The translations under genes were made by a program, and so were the position numbers. The notes beneath the pieces were generated by a model. That model did not search any database. It saw only the letters and a program-made list of their open reading frames with translations, and was not told where the DNA came from. From Lamellibrachia columna (lineage: Eukaryota; Annelida; Polychaeta; Sabellida; Siboglinidae): a DNA stretch of 64,000 bases. The DNA lies in contig OY759262.1 in the NCBI GenBank assembly GCA_963662155.1, positions 16,781,782 through 16,845,781 of the forward strand, given 5' to 3'. Below are positions 11,111-22,155 of this stretch, one piece after another (positions within the stretch are counted from its first letter, which is position 1; every line of letters begins with the position of its first letter).

Positions 11111-12423
11111 AAGCAGACTTACGGGTTATAGAGAGCAGGTGGCATTAAGGTGCATCGGTCGCCTATTATACCATCTGGAAATTTCTTCATCAAATGTGAA
11201 TGATCCACAGTTATAGAGACAGCAGGTGCTGCATTCACGCCTCTTTCAGCAACCATGTTGTATACTGACGCTTAAACTGTCATTGAAACACAGTTAACTC
11301 CCAGGCATTGATTAACGATGACCCATGAACGTAATTTTCAATGACCCTTCTACCGTCCGTGTGTATATATAACGGTCGTATATGCCATCAGACGATCCGT
11401 TAAACTGTCTCGAATAGTCGTGACAACAATGGCATTTCGCTGCCTCCTATTTCAAACAGTTGACATCAATGGATGTCATATTGCAGCCATTTGGATAGAC
11501 TAGCACAATTTAGGGCTTGTAAAAGAGCACTCGTGTGTCACCCGGAAAGACGCGAAAGGAAGGAGTTGTTAGAACCGTTTTACAGCTGTGGTTAAGTTTG
11601 TGACACTGTTTATTAGTTTACAGTGTAATTCGGGGAGTCCTTCACGCCAAAATTACGGTGGCAGTAAAAAGTCTTTGGACCATGGAAAATGTCGTGCAAC
11701 AAATCCACACATTAGTTAATTCAAGTTTACACGTAAATGCATCGAGTCAATGTATTAGTTTGTATGTTTTACTGCATCTAGCACATACAATTATCAAAAT
11801 AACATTGTTAATACTAGCTTGAATGACCCTTAGCCTTAATTAGAACAGCATATCTGTTGATATATGTCTTCTTGAATTCGCAGATAATCACACACTCTCT
11901 TTGGCCAACACGTTGGACCCGCACAAGCTATCGAGGAGAACAACGTGATACTTGACTAATGGAACAGTACACAACCATATTGACTACGTACTCACCAAGG
12001 CGTATCAAATCCAGCATCAACAAGGGAAACACTAGAAGATTCCCAGGGGCTGACATAGTCAGTGTCCATGACATGGTTCTAGCGACAGTGAAACTCTATC
12101 ACTAAGTAATTAGCTATATCACTTTTTACCATTGTTACGCTAACATTATGAAATAGATGTTGCTGGATTTTGGTTCAGTTATGATTAGCTGCACTTAACA
12201 CCAAGAGGGCGACTACGTATTCTTCTTGATTGTCAGCAAAATCGCCATGATGGATTCGACAAAAAAGAGCTTCGGAAGCGGGATCAGCAACGAATCGATC
12301 CAAATGAACGAATCAATGAAGTTATGAAAATGCTATGAACATTTAACACTGCACGGGTATTCTCGGACATATATTAAAATCCTAACTACTACATTTACAA
12401 CAATAGGAATAACTTCAACTCAC

Positions 12424-12576
12424 CTACAATCATGACGGCCTTCATACACACGTGACCGCAGCCGTTGGAGCAGCACTTGCTGTCGGTTGGACAGTCGGCG
12501 TCGCTACTGCAAAGCTCAACACATAATCCCCCAACACCATCGGGGAGCCGGGGACATGTTCCAGGGTGGACAGGTT
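12424..12576 (-). CDS. Short WAP exon 1 of the minus gene
   Basis: 153 nt, phase 1-1, same splice sites as its tandem copies. Encodes [18 protein letters not shown] and [18 protein letters not shown]; one Val to Met difference from the 9469-9621 copy. It is the first WAP exon after the signal-peptide exon in transcription order, 3.3 kb downstream of it, similar to the 3.2 kb first coding intron of the plus gene. Confidence 0.9.
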
Positions 12577-12705
12577 CTACAACAGGACAGTGATGCTTTA
12601 TTCGGTCAAATCCAGAAAAATGATCTCACGTGCGGTGTTTTGTTTCAAATGCTATAAGTACCTATCCATACTTAAGAAACACGCCCACACGCGCGCGCAT
12701 AACAC

Positions 12706-12792
12706 ATACATACATACATACATACATACATACATACATACATACATACATACATACATACATACATACATACATACATACATACATACATT
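12706..12792. repeat. (CATA)n microsatellite, unit 3
   Basis: About 87 bp of CATA, the short allele of the array found in units 1 and 2. Confidence 0.95.
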
Positions 12793-12794
12793 AA

Positions 12795-13200
12795 ATGGGC
12801 GCGGTGGCTTTGTGGTTATGACTTCAGGCTCTCAATCGAGGGAACCTCCGACCGAATACTCGTCCTGCCGTTTCTAAACTTGGACAGTTTTGTTCATTCC
12901 ACGTTGCTCTAGTTCACGTTGCTATAGACAGTGGCAGTTATGTAAGCGAATAGTCGTCGCTTTGTAATTGCAGCGTGGATGGAATGAACAACTTGGAATT
13001 GGCATGAACATGTCTGCCAGGTGGTGAAAGCAAAGGACTAGATACTGCTCTACGCGTAAGAACGTACCTTTTACATACATACCAACATATGCATGTATAC
13101 ATATGCATGCATGTATACATATACATACATACGTACGTACGTACGTGCGTATGTACATACGTACATACTTAAACGCGTACATACGTACATACGTACATAC
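12795..13200. mobile_element. SINE-like element and CATA/CGTA tail, unit 3
   Basis: Third copy of the SINE-like block (12795-13075) followed by the mixed tetranucleotide tract (13075-13200). Confidence 0.5.
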
Positions 13201-13249
13201 CGCTTCGTTATGAGTATGTTAGTAGTGCCCTAAACGTTAGTACCAATCA

Positions 13250-13530
13250 GACGGTGGGACTGTCAGAGCAACAACAACAGCAACTCGAAGTTTGAAGTTT
13301 GTGAGAACACCTGGGTCTGGGTAATTACAGGAATAAAGAGGGTGGACGATGAAGGACGACGATTAATCTGGCGGAAGATAATTGGACGCAGTTAAGCTAA
13401 ATGGGACGAATATTAAGACGCCGGATAATGTGGACAGGTGTCTAGGTGCGGATGGAGGCGGATCAGCCGCCACTACGACGTACTGTTGTTTCCACCCACT
13501 GTATTAATGGCAACTGGTTCTTCATACAAG
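13250..13530 (+). mobile_element. LINE tail remnant, unit 3
   Basis: Third copy of the fragment at 7890-8160, with a small duplication ('gaagtttgaagttt') near 13290. Confidence 0.5.
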
Positions 13531-14380
13531 AAAAGCAGACTTACGGGTTATATAGAGCAGGTGGCATTAAGGTTCATCGGTCGCCTATTATACCCCTGGA
13601 AAATGCCTACATCAAATGTGAATGATCCACAGTTATAAAGACAGCAGTTGCTGCATTCACGCCTCTGGCAGCAACCATGTTGTATACTGACACTTACACT
13701 GTCATTGAAACATAGGTAACTCCCAGGTATTGATTAACGATGACCCATGAACGTCATTTTCAATGACCCTTCTACCGTCCGTGTGTATATATATATATGT
13801 ATAACGGTTGTATATGCCATCAGACGATCCGTTAAACTGTCTCGAATAGTCGTGACAACAATGGCGTTTCGCTGCCTCCTATTTCAAACACTTGACATCA
13901 ATGGATGTCATATTGCAGCCATATGGATAGACTAACACAATTTAGGGCTTGTAAAAGAGCATTCCTGTGTCACCCGGAAAGACGCAAACGAAATGAGTGA
14001 TTACGTTCGTGACACTGTTTATTAGTTTACAGTGTAATTCTGGGAGTCCTTCACGCCAAAATTACGGTGGCAGTAAAAAGTCATTGGAAAATGTCGTGCA
14101 ACAAATCCACACATTAGTTAATTCAAGTCTACACGTAAATTAAACGAGTCAATGTATTAGTTTGTGTGTTTTATTGCATCTAGCACATACAATTATCAAA
14201 ATAACATTGTTAATCCTGGCTTGAATGACCTTTAGCCTTAATTAGAACAGTATATCTGTTCCGCATTGGAGACACACTCTTGCAACTATTAGATAGGGGG
14301 ATTGTGTAGTACACATTCTGTAGTGACTGTCACAGAGCCTGCAGATGGCGGGTCTGCTCTCCTCAGCTGTTTGTATAGCA

Positions 14381-14668
14381 CTTCCCATGGACTCTCGGTT
14401 GGGTTCGGTGTGAGTTCTGAGTCAAACACTTCCCATGGACTCTCGGTTGGGTTCGGTGTGAGTTCTGAGTCAAACACTTCCCATGGACTCTCGGTTGGGT
14501 TCGGTGTGAGTTCTGAGTCAAACACTTCCCATGGACTCTCGGTTGGGTTCGGTGTGAGTTCTGAGTCAAACACTTCCCATGGACTCTCGGTTGGGTTCGG
14601 TGTGAGTTCTGAGTCAAACACTTCCCATGGACTCTCGGTTGGGTTCGGTGTGAGTTCTGAGTCAAACA
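14381..14668. repeat. 48-bp minisatellite, six copies
   Basis: Six tandem copies of a 48-bp unit beginning 'cttcccatggactctcgg', virtually identical to each other (288 bp). Because 48 is divisible by 3, frames on both strands stay open (for example TSHGLSVGFGVSSESN repeated), but no start, splice site or flanking homology supports a protein. It lies in the first coding intron of the minus gene. Confidence 0.95.
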
Positions 14669-15189
14669 TTAAATCACATCAATATGTAAGAATTTTTTTA
14701 AATGTGGTGATTTTGGTGGCTTTAAGGCAATTAACATAAGCTTGCTGGAGGATCCAGTGCATAGCCGTGTGACGACTCAACACTCTGGCATATTGCTAAA
14801 GCTCCATTGTGCAACTCCCTTCCCCTCAATCAAAGACCCGCCGACGGGCTTCATTGTGGGGAAAATATATTCCGCACTGTATTTCTCACTCATCCTCCTT
14901 CTCACGTACTCATGTTTCCCGACACAGAAGAGCTGGTACGAGCTCTCACCTGACCACAAAGCAGAGTCCCACTACTCAACGATCCAATTTCTGTGAGTTC
15001 GAATAAAATCGAGTCGTTTCCTAATATTCACAGCACCGTCCGCACGCAGCATTGGCATTTGGATAGCCCAATAACTGCGTAGTCTTTCCTTATTCAAGCG
15101 CTCCTTGTTATTTTTTTAATTGTCTGTGCTAGATGCATAAATGCAAATTGTAAACTACTATATTGACTTGTTTAATTTATATGTTATAC

Positions 15190-15310
15190 TTCCCAGAGAA
15201 GTCGAGATGGCGATGGAATAAACAGGTCTGCCGGGGGTTGAAGTGTAAACTGCTTTGAGCAGTCCCGAGGACTGGATACTGCGCTAGATAAGAACGTAAC
15301 TTTTTATACC
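15190..15310. mobile_element. Partial SINE-like 3' body
   Basis: 'aacaggtctgccggggg...gaggactggatactgcgctagataagaacgtaac' matches the 3' part of the element at 7640-7710 and 27335-27415. Head not recognised. Confidence 0.45.
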
Positions 15311-15447
15311 TAAATTAGTTAATAAATAGATTTTGTATAGTCCTATGATTTTTTACTCCCACTTTGATGCAATAGGATTGTGTAGTTTTCCATTTATTTA
15401 TCATCACATGTCACATATCGAACATCTTGTCCTCGAGTCACGTGTAA

Positions 15448-15745
15448 CGATGTCTCAGAGAGGCAGTGTAGTGATTACCACATCCGCTTTATATGCCAGA
15501 GTTCTGGGTTTAAAACACGGACCAGTATATGTGGTTTAAAAACGTGGCTCTCAATATTCGGGACTGTGTATCCCTGGTGACTGGGGTCACCACGGTACTG
15601 TCGGTCGTGTCTTACTATATGGGGACGTAAAAGAACCACTATGGAAGACATTCAACCTGGCAGTGACCGTTCTTGGGGCCAACACAGATAGGTCAACATG
15701 GCGATAATGTTTCTAAAATGTTGACCAGTTGAATGAGAATAAAGT
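15448..15745 (+). mobile_element. tRNA-derived SINE candidate
   Basis: Starts with a tRNA-like segment ('gtctcagagaggcagtgtagtgattacc', A-box-like) and about 50 nt on has 'gttctgggtttaaaacacgg' in the B-box position. The body runs 'tatggggacgtaaaagaacca...' and ends near an A-rich 'aatgagaataaagtc'. Unrelated in its head to the 7436 family. Assignment rests on layout only. Confidence 0.45.
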
Positions 15746-15883
15746 CATCCTATTCCAGTAACGAAAACCAATATACATATAATTAAGTTAATATAATATC
15801 GAAGAGAGCAAGAGCAACAAGGAAACTAGGAAATTCATGTGAAAGAGTCTATGTGATATTTAATCTTAAATAATTTCCCTTAC

Positions 15884-15965
15884 CCGGTGACGGTGGCTGC
15901 GCTGTCACCGCGGTGGTCAAGACCAACGTGACCACGGTCAATATCAACGGTTGGATGGCTCGCAT
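15884..15965 (-). CDS. Signal-peptide exon of the minus gene
   Basis: ATG at 15965-15963. Encodes MRAIQPLILTVVTLVLTTAV, then TAQPPSP, ending in phase 1 with donor GTAAGG. This is a short N-region, a hydrophobic core and a small-residue cleavage site (likely after TA). It aligns with the plus exon 28760-28847 (shared start M-R, TVVTL-like core, AxAQP end). The upstream acceptor (TTGTTGTAG at 15973-15972) is also conserved, leaving six nucleotides of 5' UTR on this exon. Confidence 0.88.
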
Positions 15966-16098
15966 GACTGTCTACAACAATGTAAACACCGATGTTAATC
16001 CCAGTTTGTCAGGCATATGACAATCACTGACGCAGTGCCTACTGTGAACAATCAAACGAGTTAACATCTTTAAACCACACAAATGGCGACAAACTTAC

Positions 16099-16210
16099 TG
16101 GAAATATTGTCAGCTGCATATACTCGTTTCTCGTCAGGTACGATTAATGACGGATTCACCCATGAAACTCATACTCATACCTGGTGCCAGATGGCGCTGC
16201 GTCGTCATTC
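16099..16210 (-). other. 5' UTR exon of the minus gene (approximate start)
   Basis: Aligns well with plus 26779-26890 (shared 'cttgaatgacga', 'cagcgccatctg', 'tgaatccgtcattaat', 'tgcagctgac') and ends at a conserved GTAAGT donor (16098). The intron to the signal exon is only about 125 nt. Transcription start unknown. Confidence 0.65.
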
Positions 16211-16770
16211 AAGCGTGACATCCGTGTCCACGTGTAATGCATCATAAAATCGAGTACGTTCGGGTTTCTGAAGTGTTATGTGCGAGTAGGAATTTTGTAA
16301 CAAGAGCTTTCGAGGCGCTGCGCTTGTTTCAAATAATATTTTACCATTTTGTTGAGAGCTAATGTCGTGAGTCGTATTTTCAGCTGAAACATTGCTAGTG
16401 TATATATGTTTGTACCTGTGTGTACGTTTGTCCATTCTTATGCATGTGTAAACTAGCATGTTTGAGCACTCCCCTTAGTGCTCATCAACGCGTTTTATCG
16501 ACCATCAAAATTTGACGTTATGCAAATGAAGACTTCGTGTGAACTTTAAACTGCCAACACAACAACTTGTTGTTGCGTTTCTTGCGATTTTAGCATATTT
16601 GACGATCGGTTTCTTGTCGGAATGTCTTACAATGTTGTAAATACTGATCGCCTTCACGTGTTCCTCCTTTGTGTGCGCAGATATTCTCGAGAAATGCGTT
16701 CGGTGCATTGGGAGGAATGAGCTACCATTACCCGTTGTCAGCACCACATTGCTGTTATGGTTTGGTGTAA
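16211..16770 (-). promoter_or_regulatory. Candidate promoter region of the minus gene
   Basis: Non-coding DNA homologous to plus 26000-26780. The best block (about 16516-16649) shares 'ggcgatca', 'aaatatgctaaaatcgcaagaa', 'acaacaag' and 'gtttaaagttcacacgaagtc' in the same order and orientation relative to each gene. No certain TATA box. Conservation across paralogues while intervening minisatellites differ suggests functional or recent sequence. Confidence 0.5.
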
Positions 16771-17231
16771 CACACGTACACGCATCAAAACTAATTTGCG
16801 CTGCCAACACTTCGGTCTATTAAAAAAACGTCTTCTGTTGAAATAGAGTAATAATATATTATGTTTCCAAAATTTACTAAAAATTACCCATTTGTTCAAT
16901 GTAGCTGCCACAGTTTTCAAGCTACACATACAAAAGTATGGTGCCCCTGAGAGGTGTCGAGACTTCTAGCGGCAGTTTCGCAAAACATTGGTCCTTTGCG
17001 TTCACCAGATGGCGGCACGTAGCGCACATCATAATTACTGTGATAAAAAAGAACGCTTGTTGCAAACTACAGTGTAATAATCAACCGATAATGTGATCAA
17101 ACCGGTAATGCTCTAACCGATAATATCATAAAAACGGGAATGTAATAACCGATAATGTAATAACCATCGTCTACATCGTTGTACATACACTGGCAATGCA
17201 ACTTTATCAATCATTAATGACGTACACCCAA

Positions 17232-17440
<209 letters not shown>

Positions 17441-17479
17441 CCGGACCGGAAGTAAAACAACCAAATTATCTTATATTCA

Positions 17480-17640
17480 GCGCAAATGTTTCGCCGAAAT
17501 TTGATCGGACCCGGTTTTTTTTACAAAAGAGCTAACATGTGGCAGTGGATAATAGATGGGTTTAATTTTTCGCGAATTGGGTCTAAAATGAGACCAGTGA
17601 AAAGTTCGAATTGAGGTAGTACCTTTAATGTGCGTACGTG
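17480..17640. repeat. Dispersed repeat, copy 2 of 3
   Basis: 'gagctaacatgtggcagtgg...ctaaaatgagaccagtgaaaagttcgaattgagg...cctttaa' resembles 4971-5110 and 29050-29175. Confidence 0.4.
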
Positions 17641-18090
17641 CTTGAATGTGCGTGTGGTGCCCGGGTGTCCTGGTACATTTTCGGATGTTAGTACGAAATG
17701 CTTCGTGGCCGTTAGACGGATGAGGCGTCGGGGTGATTAATACAGGCCTATTGATCTAGCCCGTCTATCAGGTTATCAAAACCCAATAAAGCTTACCCAC
17801 GGCTGACAGTTAGTGATAGTGCTTGACCACGGGTGGATAGTCAAGATCAGCTATTTTGAATTTAATTGTGTCCCGCTGTTTTCCCAGAAAAAGCGCTAAC
17901 GTCGATCGTTGGGTCAGTAGCTGTCGACCACAAAGATCTATGAGTCGGTCTTAAGAAATGAAGTTGTCAGAGAGCAAAGCCAACTCTTCACTACCAGTGA
18001 AACGAGGGAACTACCTATCGAAATTCCACCAGCTTTGCAATTATAGCCGTTCGAAATGTGATTACGTATTACATATGTTCATGTTTTAAT
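17641..18090. other. No gene recognised
   Basis: Intergenic DNA between the divergent genes; no coding exon, RNA or repeat structure recognised. Confidence 0.35.
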
Positions 18091-18305
18091 GACGGCACCA
18101 TACTAATGCCACGATGCTAACGGCACCATACTAATGCCACGATGCTAACGGCACCATACTAATGCCACGATGCTAACGGCACCATACTAATGCCACGATG
18201 CTAACGGCAAGACACTAATTGCACTATGCTATTGGCACGACACTAATGGCACCATACTAAAGGCACGACACGAATGGCACGACACTATATTTAACAAGAT
18301 TTAAC
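18091..18305. repeat. Satellite-like array, 28-bp and 14-bp monomers, left part
   Basis: Four near-perfect copies of a 28-bp unit ('cggcaccatactaatgccacgatgctaa') followed by degenerate 14-bp half units ('ggcacgacactaat'). The array resumes at 18718 after an inserted LINE tail. Confidence 0.9.
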
Positions 18306-18717
18306 AGTATTGCCATCCCAAACAAGAAGTTCCAGATGGCAAGTGGACAAGGAAGCCATTGGCTTATCGAGAGTCCAACAATTTTCTCACCTATGTGTAG
18401 CCCGCCCTTATCAGATATCTGTAAATTCTATTTTTAAACATATTCACACTACTAGCATTAACACAATCATTTGGCAGTTTGTTCCATTCATTTGTCACCC
18501 TCTGTGAGAAAGAGTACTTTCTCAAGTCCAATCTACACTGTTCCTTAACTAATGCTGCTTTGCGTCCTCTGGTTCTACTGCCTTCTTTAAGTTTGAAGAA
18601 CATATTCCTGTCAACATCCTCATAACCGTTCACTATTTTAAACACTTCTATTTGGTCTCCTCTTAGTCTCCTGGCCTCTAGTGTTGTCAAACCACATTGT
18701 AATAAGCTGCTTTCATA
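18306..18717 (-). mobile_element. 5'-truncated LINE 3' end inside the satellite array
   Basis: Minus-strand frame encodes RRLRGDQIEVFKIVNGYEDV, then FFKLKEGSRTRGRKAALVKE and [20 protein letters not shown], a LINE C-terminal region. It matches, in opposite orientation, the tail of the element at 58250-59875, including the non-coding 3' end ('ttggcttatcgagagtc...atggcaagtggacaaggaagcc'). The frame is open for about 99 codons, so this copy is younger than most here. Confidence 0.75.
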
Positions 18718-18836
18718 ACTAGTGGCACCATACTAACGGCACGACACTAATGGTACGACACTAATGGTACCACAATAATGGCACCACATTAATGGCACCA
18801 CACTAATGGCACCACATTAATGGCACTACACGTGGT
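18718..18836. repeat. Satellite-like array, right part
   Basis: Degenerate 14-bp units ('tggcaccacactaa') continuing the array at 18091-18305 on the other side of the LINE insertion. Confidence 0.85.
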
Positions 18837-18839
18837 GCG

Positions 18840-20125
18840 GTATTCTCTCACTAGGCAAACACATAATTTAAAATTTAAATCCCTTATTCACTATGTATCT
18901 AACACATATACGTAGTTCGTTTTCCTCAGTAACATTCTGCTCCGAGACACCGAACCTCAGTACCGTCCTTGCCTAACAGCATGGACATGGTCATCAACAT
19001 AAAAAAGCATTATCATACATTTTAGATGAAGCACACATCTACGTTATATACATATTGGTTTTGAATCATAGGGCATCGTTTCATAAATGTACTGTACATA
19101 CATTTTGAAACGTTCCAGTTCACCCTCCAAACCGCTGTATCGTTAGGTTAGGCCCAGGACACGAAGAAGTAGAACACATTTTAATAGCTTCACGCCATTC
19201 AACTTTGTCTTTATCTGACAAATTGCTTGACACCAACTATATAAGATGTATATCGTGTGCTCCTAGTACGAACATTAAACATGAATGCCAGGGAAAGTAA
19301 GAAATACAGATTTTACATTCAGGCAATATGTGACTTGTCAGAAACGGCCGTTGAGGTCACAATATAGCTGACCCTACTCACCCTTACCGATTTGAGGTTG
19401 CGACAGCACAATTTCGCAAACATAGTTTTGTGTTTCGTGTATTTGTGTATAGCTAGTTTTTTTGTCGTATTGACTGTTGACATTAGTTGAGTGGAGTTAA
19501 GTGAAGTTGAATTGAGATTAGTTGAGTCGAGTTAAGTTATGTTGAGTTGAGTTGGGTCGGGTAGGTCGGGTCGTAAGTTGTCTGGCAGACTAGAAAACTG
19601 GACCCGATTCCCAGTTGAGTCAGGTCGGATCGAACCGTGGATACGTTCCAAAGTCGTAGTTGCAAAACAGTCGGTACACAAGCGGCCAAGCAGAATCGAA
19701 TCATGATCATGTGGATCATGGATCATGTGATTTTCATTGTATCTTCCACAACCAAGTTCGCAGGGACAGTAGAAAAGTCTGGTTGAATTGAGTGTTTACG
19801 TGTGTGCATCCAAGCCGGTGTCATTCGTTGTGATAAAGAAAAAACCCGACTATTTTTAACTAGTTGACTTGAGTCGGGTTGAAGAAAGTCGGTAGTGTAA
19901 GTGTAAGCCGAGTTTTAAACTAATACAAACGCGTTTCTCCTATTGTACCAAAACCGCAGGGTCCGTGAGTGCGTCATGATTTTACAACGGCGAAACACGT
20001 AACCTATTTTCCGCTAAAAAAGGACAATGCGCAGTTCACAACCACGTTTACGTCACTGTGGTGACGAATCTCTCACACAATTAGGCAGTGAAGCCAGCGT
20101 GACACGTCTACGTAGAATTCATTCA
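18840..20125. other. No gene recognised; degenerate GAGTTGAGT-like stretch
   Basis: Intergenic. At 19490-19560 there is a loose run of 'gttgagt/gttaagt' pentamer-like repeats. No exon or RNA gene recognised. Confidence 0.35.
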
Positions 20126-20127
20126 CT

Positions 20128-20430
20128 TCATACCCGGAGTACTGGTAAAGGAGTATGCGTCATTGTAGATTGGGTAATTTTGGGGTAACTTGGTTTGCTG
20201 CTGCCTCCGCGGGTTCGGAACTGCGTCCTCAGATTATATGCCCCGATCCTCAAGTTTCTCTGTATCCTCACTGTCTCGCCTGTAAATGTTCCCACATATT
20301 TAATTTCTTTCATCCTCCACACGTGTCCTGTCCACCTGAACCACCGATCTGTTGCACTCATTAGTCTCTGTCCCGTTCGTCTTCCATCGTCTACGGTGGC
20401 GGCCCGGCCCTGCGACAGTCTTCTCAACAT
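20128..20430 (-). mobile_element. Possible LINE fragment
   Basis: Minus-strand frame with SATDRWFRWTGHVWRMKEIK, which resembles the 'RW.GHV.RM' motif of LINE tails, followed by a stretch I do not recognise. Weak evidence; the frame may be chance. Confidence 0.35.
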
Positions 20431-20459
20431 AGAAGTAAAAAATTAATACATTTTACTGC

Positions 20460-20512
20460 CGTCGTCGCAGCCGCCGCCGCCGCCGCCGCCGCCGCTGCTG
20501 CTGCTGCTTCTG
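20460..20512. repeat. (CCG)n(CTG)n trinucleotide repeat
   Basis: GCC repeats followed by GCT repeats, a G+C-rich patch in otherwise AT-rich intergenic DNA. Confidence 0.9.
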
Positions 20513-21495
20513 TTCTGATCATGATTATATTGTTGACGACGATAGATAAAAATGGGAATATTGAACAACGTATGATATCTTAACAAGGATTGAGTATGAC
20601 TAAGACCCGTCGTTCCAGTTGTATTGCGAGAGGTTTCCCTGTGTAGTAAACAGACACACCTATTGGGACACGTGGTACGATAACTAAACCCAATAACGCT
20701 AGCGTCAATCGTGTTGATTCATGATGAATACGATAACAGGTCCACAACATGCTTTGTTTACGAAACACCCACATCCGGAAAGCAACCAGTATTTACTTTA
20801 GCGCTGCCCATCACACCGACACAACGCCAGGGAGCGGCCGGGAAGTTTGACCCCATTTTATGACGGGGCCACGATTAGCCGTGTCGTCCCCGTACCGCGC
20901 TGCCGTCACGGATCAGTGATTCAACGTGCCAGCCACCGCCTTGCGCCTATCGGACGGCGTCGTGACAAGGCCATCGCGTAAACATCGTTTATCTCCATAG
21001 ATGTCGAGTCTATTCTGGCTATATACCTGGGTACACGGCAACAGACCTTTCCCGTGAGAATACATTACATGCAACAAAACAACTATCCTCTTCTGAATTG
21101 ACATTTATTTATCGCAAAATTAGTGATATCATTGTACGTTATTTTAACCATTCTTACAATCGATAAAACTGGTATACTAAGGTTCTCTTATACATGAAAT
21201 TATATATATATATATACATTTTGAGTAAACCTAGTATTTGAGTAGCCAACCCTGATGTACTCTTGGGATGTTTTCAGGTAGAACACTCGTATATTATTGA
21301 TTGATTGAATACCATTTCATACACAGATAAGAGTTAATAGTATCATAATTACTATATAGAACAACACAGAGGATAGCACACCAAAGCACACAAAAAATAC
21401 AATTTATTTAAGTGGCCGTAGTTGTAGTAAGTTGATTGTGAGAATCTTATTATTTACCTATACATTTATGTTACTGTTCAAATATTATTCATCAC
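20513..21495. other. No gene recognised
   Basis: Intergenic between the divergent genes; short TA run at 21202-21219; nothing else recognised. Confidence 0.35.
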
Positions 21496-21497
21496 AA

Positions 21498-21588
<91 letters not shown>

Positions 21589-21590
21589 CA
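21498..21590. repeat. (CACG)n tetranucleotide repeat
   Basis: About 92 bp of CACG/GCAC repeat, uninterrupted. The overlapping Thr-His-Ala-Arg frame is an artefact. Confidence 0.97.
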
Positions 21591-22058
21591 TATCTACGGA
21601 TCACAGAGGTTAGTTGATTGTGGACAAGGTGTTTCCGTGATACGTTTCTGTTCTTGACACGGGTTTGAGTATATACTGTACTCAAAAACTAGCAACGTCC
21701 TCCGCGATTTCACCGTGTCGTGTTTAACTTCCCCCAAAAAAACATCCTCCAAACGCGGTCACGTTGACAAATATAAATATAAATATGTCACGACACGAAT
21801 CTAGAGCGATGACTGCCTGATACAGACACGTACTGCCCGACACCGGTCCGTGGGATTGGTCGAACTATAACTGGGTAGACCACACACCACGAACATTAAG
21901 CAATGTACCGGAACGTGTTTCTTGGGGCTATGAATCATGTTCCCACCTCTGTGAACATTGTTGTTGTATTGGATTTATAGGCGCGGTTTTTCCGCCATGG
22001 ATTCATTTACGAAGTTAGTGTTTTTGCAAAAGTAACAACACGACATGGAAACCGATGA

Positions 22059-22154
22059 GAAGAATGGTGGATGAAGTGACTGAGACTGAGAAGAATGGTG
22101 GATGAAGTGACTGAGACTGAGAAGAATGGTGGATGAAGTGACTGAGACTGAGAA
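22059..22154. repeat. 31-bp minisatellite, three copies
   Basis: Three tandem, nearly identical copies of a 31-bp unit beginning 'gaagaatggtggatgaag' at 22059, 22090 and 22121. Confidence 0.92.
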
Positions 22155-22155
22155 G

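Larger units (their letters stand above)
8924..11874. repeat. Tandem unit 2 of 3
   Basis: About 2.95 kb direct repeat of unit 1. It is longer mainly because the CATA microsatellite (9750-10380) has expanded to about 630 bp and because of the extra segment near 9030-9215. Confidence 0.87.
11875..14260. repeat. Tandem unit 3 of 3
   Basis: Third copy of the repeat. Its right end is near 14260, where 'ttagccttaattagaacagtatatctgtt' diverges from the unit junction sequence and unrelated DNA begins. Its CATA tract is only about 90 bp. Confidence 0.85.
3440..16210 (-). other. Gene model: inverted paralogue, secreted multi-WAP protein
   Basis: Reading right to left: 5' UTR exon (donor at 16098), signal-peptide exon 15965-15884, short WAP exons 12576-12424, 9621-9469 and 6999-6847, long WAP exons 6222-6061, 5697-5536 and 4360-4199. 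Coding length to the in-frame TAA (4200-4202) is 1026 nt, or 341 residues plus stop. Each exon has a clear homologue in the plus-strand gene, and introns and 3' flank also align. It has no Kunitz, antistasin or thyroglobulin exons. Splice sites and all eight WAP cysteines are intact in the six WAP exons before the stop, so it looks translatable; the former terminal exon is decayed. The protein would be a signal peptide plus six WAP domains, the sixth complete in its cysteines. Confidence 0.8.
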
